Positions 16,701 to 23,771 of a DNA stretch of 25,331 bases are shown one piece after another. The number at the start of each line of letters is the position of its first letter. Within the stretch, counting starts at the first letter, position 1. The stretch is taken from positions 1-25,331 of IMG/VR virus record IMGVR_UViG_3300005518_000039; one strand, 5' to 3'. The notes under the pieces are model-generated. The model saw nothing but the letters and a program-made list of their open reading frames with translations, was not told the DNA's origin and made no database searches. A program made the position numbers and the translations under genes. Origin of the DNA: a virus.

Positions 16701-18724
16701 GGGAGCCGACGGCGACAGCGGTCCCGGTACAGGACGCCCTCGATAAAGCCTTACGGGTGCGGGTCGCGCAGAAGCTGGCTGGCCATCTGGATATGTTGAC
16801 CGAAGACCAGATGGCGCGCTTTCTCCGCGAAGCCCAGCAGACCAACCAGCCGGGGCTGTTCAATGAAATCCTGTATGGCTCGCTGTTTAGCTTCCCGGCC
16901 ACCTGGGTCGGCAATGGCCTCGATGGCGCGTACCACACGCTCTGGGCGGTGCCTGAGCGCTATATGGCGGCGGGCATGGGGGATATTGCGCTCCAGGAAG
17001 GCAATCAGTTGCTCTATGGCATGGCGCAGGGGCTCAAGGAGTCGTGGCAATACGCCGCCCGGGCCATGGAGACCGGCGTCTCAGCCTTTGGGCAGGAAGG
17101 CAAAGTGCCGGTCGCCCGACTCCCGGCGTTCACCTCGGCAGGCCTGGGCTTGCCGCAGGATATCGCCTCGCAGACGCTGGGGCAGCATATTCTGGCTGAT
17201 TATGTCGATGCCCTGGGGGCGGTGCTGCGCTTTGGCCCGCGGGTGTTGCTGGCCACGGATGAGTTTTTCCATGCGCTGAATTTCCGCATGCAACTGCACG
17301 CGCTGGCCTTTCGCGAAGCAGCCCAGACCGGGAAGCGAGGACCCGACCTGCGCCAGGCGATCAGTAAGCTGCTGGATAGCCCGAGCGAGAGCATGCTGGC
17401 CGGCGCACGGAGTTTCGCTGAGGAACAGACGCTCAAACAGCCCTTAGACGAAGGCGGCTTTGTGCTGCTGAGCGGCCTCACGGCCAAGCTGGGCGCGCTG
17501 ACCCAGGAACACCCGGTGGCCAAGCTGCTCTTCCCGGTGCTGAATGCGCCGTTTAACGCCTTCCGACAATTCGGGGAACGTTCCCCGCTCGGGCTCACGT
17601 CCCCGACGATCCTGAAGCAACTCTTTACCCGGGAAGGCCCGGAGGCGGCGCTGGCGCGGGCCAAGTTCGGCTTAGGCGCGATGACGCTCTTGACCTTTGG
17701 CATCCTGGCGCAGGAAGGCATTCTCCGGGGCAAAGCGCCGGAAGGGCAGCAGGCCACCTGGGCACGGCTGGGGATTCAGGAGAACTCGCTGAATCTGGGG
17801 GGGCATTCGCTCTCGTACAATCGCCTGGATGCCATCGGCATGCCGATGGGCCTGGCCGCCGATCTGGTGACCGTGCTCAACCATATCCCCACCAGTACGG
17901 CGACGGAAGTGGTCGGGGGCATTATCGCTGCCTTCTGGGACAACGCCATGAGTCGTCAGTGGCTGCAATCGACGGCGGACGTGGTAGACGCTATCAGCGG
18001 CGGGGTGGGCGAGACGCAGAAAGAGACCGGCGATGATGCCGCCCGGTGGCTGCGGCAACGCATTCCCAGCCTGTTTGTCCCGAGCGCGGTCGGGCAAATG
18101 GCGCGGGCCATTGACCCGGCGCAGCACGAAGTACGCAACGTACTCGATGCCTTTCTGGTACGGATTCCTGGCCTCTCGGAAGGTGTACCGGTGGCCAAAG
18201 ATCGGTGGGGGCAACCGCGCGAACATCCCACCCCCTGGGGCATGCAGGTGCTCTCGCCTATCCTGAGCCAGGAGCACACGCCCAACCCGGTGGATTTAGA
18301 GCTTGAACGTCTGGGCGTGGTGGTCCCTCAGGTGCCGCGCACGATCAATCTGCCCCATGCTGACCGCACGCACCCCTGGCCGGTGGAATTAAGCCCTGAG
18401 CAATACGGCCGGTTGCAGGAGTTGAGTGCGGGGATTGGGCTTAAAGGCGTTGACCGTCCGCTCAGGGAGGAACTGGCCCGGCTGATCGCGCTGCCGGGCT
18501 ACCAGGACCCGCGGCTTAGCGATGGCCCCAGTGGCGGGCGGGCTACGCTGCTCAAGGCGGTCATTCAGCACTATGACGCCGCCGGGATCGCACAACTCCA
18601 GGCCGAAGACCCCCAGGTGCGAGCCTTAATGACGGCACGCGATATCGCCTCGCAGGCGGTGCAGTTGCGGCAGACGCCGGCGCCGCTGCAACAGGTCTAT
18701 GAACGGCTAGGGATTGGGCGGTGA
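13778..18724 (+). CDS. Giant internal virion protein with lytic transglycosylase domain (gp16-like)
   Basis: The largest gene here: 1648 residues. Residues 1-125 form an SLT-type transglycosylase that would cut the peptidoglycan during DNA entry. The motifs are AESGGNP (catalytic Glu about 33), GVMQLMPGTAERYGV, IAAYNAGEGAV and IPPYRETRTYVQRV. Residues about 145-245 are low complexity with M-E/Q-A-D-L/I-A-R/Q-A-Q repeats and a TPPAAS repeat. A hydrophobic region (RGATQFLSVFVPVAGELRAV, about 322 onward), then Pro/Ala-rich linkers (about 560-760), and a C-terminal half with LYGSLFSFPATWVGN (about 1032) and KFGLGAMTLLTFGILAQEGI (about 1295) follow the plan of other podovirus injection proteins. 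The 3' end overlaps the antisense gene by 18 bases. Confidence 0.92.
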   Translation: MPLIPATILAQVEAEAQRQGVDPALARAVAQAESGGNPLATSPKGARGVMQLMPGTAERYGVSDAYDPGENIRGGVAYLKDLGTLFPGNAAHQIAAYNAGEGAVQAYHGIPPYRETRTYVQRVLQYMGLTPGSAEAAGRDPGMEADLARAQHQDDLSGAVVQQYQQRQDTAMEADIARAQGPAPAPAPGDAAMQADLAQAQARTPAAPGTPATAMDTEFQQAASTPPAASTPPAASTPPAAPAAAAATVPRHWLMPEGSTLGQAVGQTALQVVGGARDAFVHTMQSLNLLGDWMREHGIGPGETLTIPVPEVPHTNTTAGDVIRGATQFLSVFVPVAGELRAVGLAGHVAQGLAAGALTDFAAFSAQEPRLADALNQLPAPLKNPVTTYLAHQPGDTEATGRLKRSLEGLGLGVLTMGVFHAVESLWGLRTARQAATTEIQQVAGQQGVALTAPEIDAAMQAEMAAAQARKAADLTQAQQTLAAIQAGDAEVTRAQLTRAQAVIAGDGTVVLGRGQQPLRFTSEQEAATHLLTQRVARITEQEYYTPLNALRRAMQDREPAPNLVGSTDVGLQGQQLQPLTPAAPEVPVEGGASAVPGVPPSVAPPGLIARRLAPAPEPAAPLPPPVSPSFPTDIHLAGDQIQGLLSRAEATPAAPAMGSASQGLPAAPEVGVPRRLARALEPEPLPTSQPLPQGALRQLVDARTPDPLPTFHALPAAQLRQLLQDRAPIPLSPFVTLEVAPTGVLPEAASLAAAGAEAAAPPGRYLHINFGQMATADDVRSTLATVAEMTRLQADTQRRGTQTIADMVAASQQSRYRRLADILQIQPGTVLKAEDTYAVMQTWITSATRLAELQQRLLAGEDVADDYLKQWILTANISPIAQGVLSEPGRTLRMLGEEIPATTREFLNAFTQKIATSQDAIAPIRPPALPPAAEAPGGLRPGQLAPLPTPPEVGLPTPLRLDFPPGERPGVPVGEPTATAVPVQDALDKALRVRVAQKLAGHLDMLTEDQMARFLREAQQTNQPGLFNEILYGSLFSFPATWVGNGLDGAYHTLWAVPERYMAAGMGDIALQEGNQLLYGMAQGLKESWQYAARAMETGVSAFGQEGKVPVARLPAFTSAGLGLPQDIASQTLGQHILADYVDALGAVLRFGPRVLLATDEFFHALNFRMQLHALAFREAAQTGKRGPDLRQAISKLLDSPSESMLAGARSFAEEQTLKQPLDEGGFVLLSGLTAKLGALTQEHPVAKLLFPVLNAPFNAFRQFGERSPLGLTSPTILKQLFTREGPEAALARAKFGLGAMTLLTFGILAQEGILRGKAPEGQQATWARLGIQENSLNLGGHSLSYNRLDAIGMPMGLAADLVTVLNHIPTSTATEVVGGIIAAFWDNAMSRQWLQSTADVVDAISGGVGETQKETGDDAARWLRQRIPSLFVPSAVGQMARAIDPAQHEVRNVLDAFLVRIPGLSEGVPVAKDRWGQPREHPTPWGMQVLSPILSQEHTPNPVDLELERLGVVVPQVPRTINLPHADRTHPWPVELSPEQYGRLQELSAGIGLKGVDRPLREELARLIALPGYQDPRLSDGPSGGRATLLKAVIQHYDAAGIAQLQAEDPQVRALMTARDIASQAVQLRQTPAPLQQVYERLGIGR
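14441..14494 (+). repeat. Three exact 18-bp tandem repeats
   Basis: The unit GCCGCCAGCACGCCACCG occurs three times without change, in frame, giving AASTPP three times inside the linker of the transglycosylase. Perfect identity suggests recent slippage or unequal exchange, so copy number may vary among relatives. Confidence 0.95.
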
Positions 18725-19069
18725 GCCATGCAGATGCCGACGACACCAGGCGACGTGATGGGTGGCCAGCGACAGGACAAACGCTGGGAAGAGATAGCAG
18801 CCGGCGAGGACCCAGACCTGGAGATTGAGGGGACTATGCCACCAGGAGACCCAGACATCCGGATGCTCGAGCACCTGCGCGCTGGCCACGCGGGGCGCTT
18901 TGTCGAGCGCGCCTTCATGCAGCGCTGCGAGGCTGGCGTGGACGGTGGCAATAAGGGGTTCCATCGGTACCGGGGCGGCCTGCCATTGGGCCAGATGGAT
19001 AAGGAGCCCCAGGACCCCGAGTCCCCAGGCCAGCATGGCCAGACCATGCAACCGGCGTACAGCCGTCAT
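18707..19069 (-). CDS. Antisense small two-helix membrane protein
   Basis: The only well-supported minus-strand gene. The ATG (19067-19069 on the plus strand) has a perfect AGGAGG five bases upstream. The 120-residue product has a basic start (MTAVRRLHG), a hydrophobic helix (about 10-27, with LAMLAWGLGVLGLLIHLAQW) and a central soluble loop with several Trp. A second hydrophobic helix follows (about 84-103, LQVWVLAGCYLFPAFVLSLA), then a basic tail (CRRHLHG). This suggests an inner-membrane protein with both ends in the cytoplasm. Codon use is strongly GC3 (CTG, GTC, GCC), like neighbouring genes. I recognise no family; it could be a moron such as a superinfection-exclusion or lysis-timing protein. 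The overlapping plus-strand frame (18728-19129) has poorer codon use and is rejected. Confidence 0.8.
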   Translation of the reverse strand: MTAVRRLHGLAMLAWGLGVLGLLIHLAQWQAAPVPMEPLIATVHASLAALHEGALDKAPRVASAQVLEHPDVWVSWWHSPLNLQVWVLAGCYLFPAFVLSLATHHVAWCRRHLHGSPPNP

Positions 19070-19074
19070 CGACG

Positions 19075-19080
19075 CCTCCT
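19075..19080 (-). promoter_or_regulatory. Ribosome binding site of the antisense gene
   Basis: Read on the minus strand this is AGGAGG, five bases before the ATG. It fixes the start of the antisense membrane-protein gene and is one of the best sites in the window. Confidence 0.85.
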
Positions 19081-19115
19081 GCGGATACGTGTGTGTTGCG
19101 AGCGTACAGAAGGAA

Positions 19116-19143
19116 AGTATACCTCATGAGCGTGGCAAGCCAA
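19116..19143 (-). promoter_or_regulatory. Sigma70-type promoter for the antisense gene
   Basis: On the minus strand: TTGGCT (19143-19138), a 16-base spacer, then TATACT (19121-19116). The boxes match the consensus at four and five of six bases. Initiation would fall near 19109, giving a leader of about 40 bases. The promoter overlaps the start codon and ribosome binding site of the tail fibre gene on the other strand. Confidence 0.55.
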
Positions 19144-20397
19144 CCAGGCTGGATTCGGCATACCGGCGATGGCGCCAGCACGACGTTCCCCTATGACTTC
19201 TTGCTGCTCGCCGCCTCTGAGCTGGAAGTCTATCTCGACGGCATGGTGACCACGGCCTACAACTTGACCGGGCTGGGCAACCCGGCGGGCGGCCTGGTGG
19301 TGTTTTATCTGGCCCCGGCGCTGAGCGTGGCCATTGTCTTTCGCCGCGTCACGGCGACCAGTCAGAATGTCACCCTGGCGACGGCGGGCCTGCTGCCGAC
19401 CCGGACCCTGGAAGCGGTATTTGACCGGCTGACACTGCTCACGCAGGACCTGCACGAAATCTGCAGCCGTGTTCCCACCCTGGCGCCGTGGGTCAAGGAT
19501 GCCCTGCGCAACCTGGAGTTTCCACGCCCTGGCATCGTGCCTCTGCTCGGCTGGAATGCCCAGGGGACGGCGCTGACCCTCTACCCGCCCACGGTGATCT
19601 ATCAGGTGCTCGAGCCGCCCATCGGCCACACCTTCGTGCGGACGGAGGTGCTGTTCACCGCTGCCCACTGGGGCGGGCGCGATGAGATGCGTGCCGCCGG
19701 TGCGCTACCGGCTAACAGTCTGATCCTGGGCGTGCCGGTGAGTGTCGAGCAGGGCTTTGGCAACAGCAATGGCCTGACGGGCCTGCTGGTGGGCGATGAC
19801 GAAGTCGGAGACCGCTGGACGGCGACGCCGCTGGGGCTGGAGATGGGACTCACCACCGATGAGGGCTGGTTCTCGGGGGAGGCACAGGTCCGCTGCAAGA
19901 CGGCCCGCGATCTGGTCATTCGTGGCGTCGATGGCGCCTTTGATGGCTTTGGCGTCCTCAAAGCCGTGATTCACTCCCGGCAACTCTCGGTGCTGACCGG
20001 CATCACCATCACGCCGGCAGCGGGGCAGCGCTATTTCAGTGCCTCCTATACCCTGGCGGCGGCAGATTTCGTCGGGCAGCCGGAGATGCGGGCGGTGGCG
20101 GCGCTGCCCCCCAATACGCTGATTCTGGGCGTGCCCGTTCTCGTGGAGAGCAATTTTGGCAGCAGTGGCGGAGCGACGGCGTTGCTGGTGGGCGACGGCC
20201 TTGTCGTGGATCGCTGGAGCCGCGAACCGCTCAGCCTGATGAGTGGCACGACGACGGGCGACGGGGATTTCAGCGCCCAGAGCGAAGTGCGGCAAAACAG
20301 TGCCGGTGATGTGGTGATCCGTGCCGTTGGCGGCGTCTTCGATCCGGATGGGGTCATCACGGTGGTGATCCATTATCGCACCCTGAGCACGAGTTAG
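19126..20397 (+). CDS. Tail fibre protein with T7-type N-terminal domain
   Basis: A 423-residue fibre. The N-terminal domain (about 1-125) follows T7 gp17, which anchors the fibre to the nozzle: GWIRHTGDGASTTFPYDFLL, then LEVYLDG, YNLTG, VFRRVTATSQ and a helix LEAVFDRLTLLTQDLHE. The C-terminal 240 residues contain two copies of a domain of about 110 residues (see findings). They begin at about residues 170 and 303 and each contain LILGVPV, LLVG and a final VIH-x-R-x-L-S. These are likely the receptor-binding or trimerising part. ATG at 19126 was chosen over an in-frame TTG/ATG at 19093 because AGAAGGAAAG lies just upstream and the family start fits. Confidence 0.86.
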   Translation: MSVASQPGWIRHTGDGASTTFPYDFLLLAASELEVYLDGMVTTAYNLTGLGNPAGGLVVFYLAPALSVAIVFRRVTATSQNVTLATAGLLPTRTLEAVFDRLTLLTQDLHEICSRVPTLAPWVKDALRNLEFPRPGIVPLLGWNAQGTALTLYPPTVIYQVLEPPIGHTFVRTEVLFTAAHWGGRDEMRAAGALPANSLILGVPVSVEQGFGNSNGLTGLLVGDDEVGDRWTATPLGLEMGLTTDEGWFSGEAQVRCKTARDLVIRGVDGAFDGFGVLKAVIHSRQLSVLTGITITPAAGQRYFSASYTLAAADFVGQPEMRAVAALPPNTLILGVPVLVESNFGSSGGATALLVGDGLVVDRWSREPLSLMSGTTTGDGDFSAQSEVRQNSAGDVVIRAVGGVFDPDGVITVVIHYRTLSTS

Positions 20398-20404
20398 GAG
20401 GCGT

Positions 20405-20677
20405 ATGCGTCTCGTAGGACTGTGTATGGTGCTCTGTCTGTGGCTCCCCCTGGCCGCACTGGCGGCGGACGCGACGTGCACGCAGCAACTTGCGGAGCAG
20501 CAAATCCTGGTGCAGGTGCTGCGGCAACAACGCGAGCAGACGGAGCAGGACGTGGCCAAGATCGTGGCCCTGCTCAACACCACCCGCCAGGAACTGGCCA
20601 CGGCGCAACAGGCGGCGGCGAAACCGCCCGGAGAGGCGCCCACGGGCGAGGCGCCGAAGGAACCACCGCAGCGATGA
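20405..20677 (+). CDS. Exported coiled-coil protein
   Basis: A 90-residue protein with a clear Sec signal: basic MR, hydrophobic core (LVGLCMVLCLWLPLAALA) and an AxA cut near residue 21. The mature part has one Cys and a heptad-like coiled coil (QQLAEQQILVQVLRQQREQ, about 27-62), then a flexible Pro/Glu/Gly tail. ATG at 20405 follows TTAGGAGG. The last four bases (ATGA) overlap the start of the next, also exported, fibre-like gene. The layout recalls small periplasmic spanin-like or assembly-aid proteins, but I recognise no family. Confidence 0.72.
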   Translation: MRLVGLCMVLCLWLPLAALAADATCTQQLAEQQILVQVLRQQREQTEQDVAKIVALLNTTRQELATAQQAAAKPPGEAPTGEAPKEPPQR

Positions 20678-23600
20678 AACGGGTTGTGGTGGCCTTCGGG
20701 CTCCTGCTGAGCCTGGCGGGCCTGGTGCAGGCACAATTGACCCAGAAGCCGGTGACCGAAGTCTATGACTTCAAGAACGGCTTCAAAATCCGGGGCGTGC
20801 CGTTCACCGGGACGGGCAGTACGCCACTCACGACGATTGTGCCCTCGACGCTGGGCGGGATGGGGACGGATATCCACCTGGTCAGTGCCGGGCATTACCC
20901 CAAGGCGACCGGGGCGAATCCGGCCCTGTTTATCGCCTCGACGCTCGGTGCGGCGGGCACCGGGGCCTGTAGCAACACGTTCGTCAGTGGGCTGAATGGC
21001 GATGCCCCCCCGACCTGTGGCAATACCCTGGGCGCGCTGGGCCTCAATACCAGTGTGGGGGCGGCGGGGACGCTCCGCAGTGTCCTGGGCGCCAACGGGG
21101 TGACCGGACTCGAGATGCAGCGGGCCACCGATACGGCGCCCACCGGAGCGTTTCTGGACTTCCTGGCGGCGAATCGGGCCAGTGCCTTTCGCGTGGACAC
21201 GACCGGGGCGATTACTGTGGGCAGTTACGCCGGCGTGCCGATTCCCCTGGCCTATCTGAGCGGGCAGCTTGTGCCGTCGCTGGGTGGCCTGGTCTACACC
21301 GATGCCAATGGTCTGGCTCTTTTACCAGCACCAGGCACCAGTGGTCTGATCCTGCAATCCATCGCCGGGGATGTGCCCTCGTACTCGACGGCGATCTACC
21401 CGATTACGATCACGGCGGATCATGCCCTGGCGTCAGTAACCGATGACATTATCACGCCTCTGGCCCTGACGGATTGCCCGGATACCGCCGGGCAGCACTG
21501 GAATTACACCCATGCCAGCGGCATTACCTGCGGCACGTCGGGGGCGACGGCGGGGACGGTCACACATACCGGCACGTTGACGCCTCTGGCTATCCTGCTG
21601 GGCAATGGGGGCGCCGACCTGACCGCTCTGGCCGGCAATACGACCACGACGCGACGCTTTCTCCAGCAGACAGGCGATGGCGCCGCCATCAGTAGCACCT
21701 CGCTGGTCACCCTGGCGGATAGCGATATCCCCGCGGCCCTGACCGGGAAAACCTACAACGCTCTGACGCTGACTGCGCAGACAACGGGTTTCACCGTCGC
21801 CGGGGGCACGACCAGTAAGACACTCACGGTCGATGCCGATATCAGTACGGCCAATGTGGCCCTGCTCACAGCGGCCAACACCTTCAGTAGCGCCACGGGG
21901 CAGAGCATGAAGAAGCTGCTGCTGCCAGGCAGTAGTTCCGGCACGCTCACCGTCCAGGCCCCGGCGGCGGCGGGCTCGAATACGTTGACTCTGCCGGGGG
22001 GCACGACCGATTTCTCCGCCACGGGTGGGACGTCGCAAGTCGTGAAGCAGACCAGTGTCGGCGGCGCCTTCACCGTGGCACGGCTGGCCTGTGCAGACTT
22101 GAGCGATGCAGGCGCCGGCTGTAGCGGGGCGGCGGGTGGGGTCACTTCGCTGACTGGTACGGCGAATCAGGTCCTTGTCTCCGCCAGTACGGGCGCGATT
22201 ACGCTCAGCGCGCCGCAAAATCTCGATACGGCGGCGGCCTTTCGCATCGGCTCGCTGGGCGTCAATCAGGCGGCCAGTACGGCGGGCTCGGTGGCCCTGA
22301 TTGCCAGCACCAATGGCATGACGATGTTGTCCCTGCAACGGTTTACCGATACGTCTCCGTCCGGGAGCTTTGCGAATTTTAAGACGGCGGGCGGTAGCAC
22401 GCTTTTCAGCGTGGATATTACCGGCGCGGTGACCGGCCAGAAGTTCAACAAGCTGACCCTGACGGCACCGGCGACCGGCGCCACGTTGACCCTGGCCGAT
22501 GGCAAAACATTCACCGTCAGCAACACGCTGACCTTCACGGGCACGGATAGCAGCAGCGTGGCCTTTGGCGCGGGCGGTACCGTGGCCTATACCGGCGTAG
22601 ACGTGAATACCAGCGGGCAGGTGACGGCCACGCATCTAGCGAGTGCCCTCCCCGTCGCCCAGGGCGGCACCGGGCTTACCAGCGGCACCTCGGGGGGCAT
22701 TCTGGCCTATACCGCCTCAGGCACGCTGGCCAGTTCGGGCGTCCTGGCGGCGAACCTGCCGGTGATCGGCGGCGGCGCCGGGGTAGCCCCCAGCAGCGGC
22801 ACGCGTTCGGGCAACACGACCACGTTTGCGACCACCTCGGGCACGCTTACCAGCGGCAACTGCGCCAAGTTCGACGCCAGCGGTAACGTTGTGGACAACG
22901 GTAGCACCTGTGGCAGCGGCGGCGGCAACGTCTCGAATACCGGCACGCCCACCAGTGGACAGGCAGCCGAGTGGACCAGCGCCACGGTGATTCAGGGCGT
23001 GGCGGTGACGGGCACCGGCAGTTATGCCAAGGCGACGAGCCCGGCCCTGGTGACGCCCACGTTTCTGTTGGCGAGCCCGCCCAGTGGCAACACCATCACG
23101 GTCCAGACGCAGACCAGTAATCATGCGTCCTTTCTCTACCTGGCCGCTAAGGGCACCATGACGGCGGGCAATGCCTCAGAAATAGACATCTACAGTACCG
23201 ACGTGGTGGCCGATGCGACTAATACGGAACAGCTCAGCGTAGGCAAGACGGTCAATGATTTTGGCTATATCCAGACCTATGCTGGCGGCACCGGGGCGGT
23301 ACGGAATTTCATGATCGGCCCGGCGGAGGGGCTGACCCAGAGCCACGGCCTCTACATGCCGGTCACCAAGTCGGTGACCAATAACAGTGCGGCATCCATT
23401 GCCAACCTGACCCTGGCGAGCAATTCCAGTGCGGCGGTGATCGTGAATTACAGTGTGCAGGTCATTGACGCCTCGAACCATATTCAAAACGAAGTGGGCA
23501 GCGTGCTGTGCAATGTGGCCAATAGCAACGGCACGATTACTCTGGGCGGCACCAATGGCTGCGTGGTGGCAAAAAGTCAGCCGATTATCTCCGCCTCGGG

Positions 23601-23751
23601 GGGCACCCTGACCGTGACATGGACTCTGACGGCGGCGAATCCGAGTGTGCTCAAAGTGAATGCCAATAGTTCTTTAACGCCCAGTGCGAATTATCCCAAG
23701 GTGACCACGACCCTGCACAGTTTGACCGGGCAGGCGATCACGCTGCAATAA
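20674..23751 (+). CDS. Large exported fibre-like protein with signal peptide
   Basis: A 1025-residue, Thr/Ser/Gly/Ala-rich, beta-type protein. It starts MKRVVVAFGLLLSLAGLVQA, a textbook Sec signal with an AxA site near residue 20. The body is repetitive. A module with LQRFTDTSPSGSFANF occurs twice (about residues 120-185 and 525-590), and a YN/FN-x-LTLTA motif follows each. Near residue 658 is LPVAQGGTGLTSGTSGG, a motif common in phage tail fibres. Shortly after comes SGNCAKFDASGNVVDNGSTC. The C-terminal 230 residues look like a compact beta domain. ATG at 20674 (ATGA overlap) was chosen; the frame extends upstream but that part lies in the previous gene. Fibre-like content with a signal peptide is unusual. 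Confidence 0.8.
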   Translation: MKRVVVAFGLLLSLAGLVQAQLTQKPVTEVYDFKNGFKIRGVPFTGTGSTPLTTIVPSTLGGMGTDIHLVSAGHYPKATGANPALFIASTLGAAGTGACSNTFVSGLNGDAPPTCGNTLGALGLNTSVGAAGTLRSVLGANGVTGLEMQRATDTAPTGAFLDFLAANRASAFRVDTTGAITVGSYAGVPIPLAYLSGQLVPSLGGLVYTDANGLALLPAPGTSGLILQSIAGDVPSYSTAIYPITITADHALASVTDDIITPLALTDCPDTAGQHWNYTHASGITCGTSGATAGTVTHTGTLTPLAILLGNGGADLTALAGNTTTTRRFLQQTGDGAAISSTSLVTLADSDIPAALTGKTYNALTLTAQTTGFTVAGGTTSKTLTVDADISTANVALLTAANTFSSATGQSMKKLLLPGSSSGTLTVQAPAAAGSNTLTLPGGTTDFSATGGTSQVVKQTSVGGAFTVARLACADLSDAGAGCSGAAGGVTSLTGTANQVLVSASTGAITLSAPQNLDTAAAFRIGSLGVNQAASTAGSVALIASTNGMTMLSLQRFTDTSPSGSFANFKTAGGSTLFSVDITGAVTGQKFNKLTLTAPATGATLTLADGKTFTVSNTLTFTGTDSSSVAFGAGGTVAYTGVDVNTSGQVTATHLASALPVAQGGTGLTSGTSGGILAYTASGTLASSGVLAANLPVIGGGAGVAPSSGTRSGNTTTFATTSGTLTSGNCAKFDASGNVVDNGSTCGSGGGNVSNTGTPTSGQAAEWTSATVIQGVAVTGTGSYAKATSPALVTPTFLLASPPSGNTITVQTQTSNHASFLYLAAKGTMTAGNASEIDIYSTDVVADATNTEQLSVGKTVNDFGYIQTYAGGTGAVRNFMIGPAEGLTQSHGLYMPVTKSVTNNSAASIANLTLASNSSAAVIVNYSVQVIDASNHIQNEVGSVLCNVANSNGTITLGGTNGCVVAKSQPIISASGGTLTVTWTLTAANPSVLKVNANSSLTPSANYPKVTTTLHSLTGQAITLQ

Positions 23752-23771
23752 CCCGTACAGGAAGGAAAGCT

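Noticed and set aside
19094-19123. Forward promoter using TTGCGA and TATACC before the tail fibre
   Set aside because: The spacing is possible, but initiation would fall at or after the ribosome binding site and the start codon, so it could not drive normal fibre translation.
18728-19129. 133-residue + strand frame opposite the antisense gene
   Set aside because: Codon third positions are much less GC-biased (CCA, GGA, ATA), no good ribosome binding site precedes it and the product is a hydrophilic mix. The minus frame has a perfect site and two membrane helices.
20422-20673. Upstream extension of the large exported fibre frame
   Set aside because: It overlaps the coiled-coil gene in another frame and is Gly/Ala/Arg-rich shadow sequence. 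The ATG at 20674 begins a clean signal peptide.
21433-22635. 400-residue minus-strand frame
   Set aside because: Arg/Gly/His-rich shadow opposite the Thr/Ser-rich fibre gene, with no start signals.
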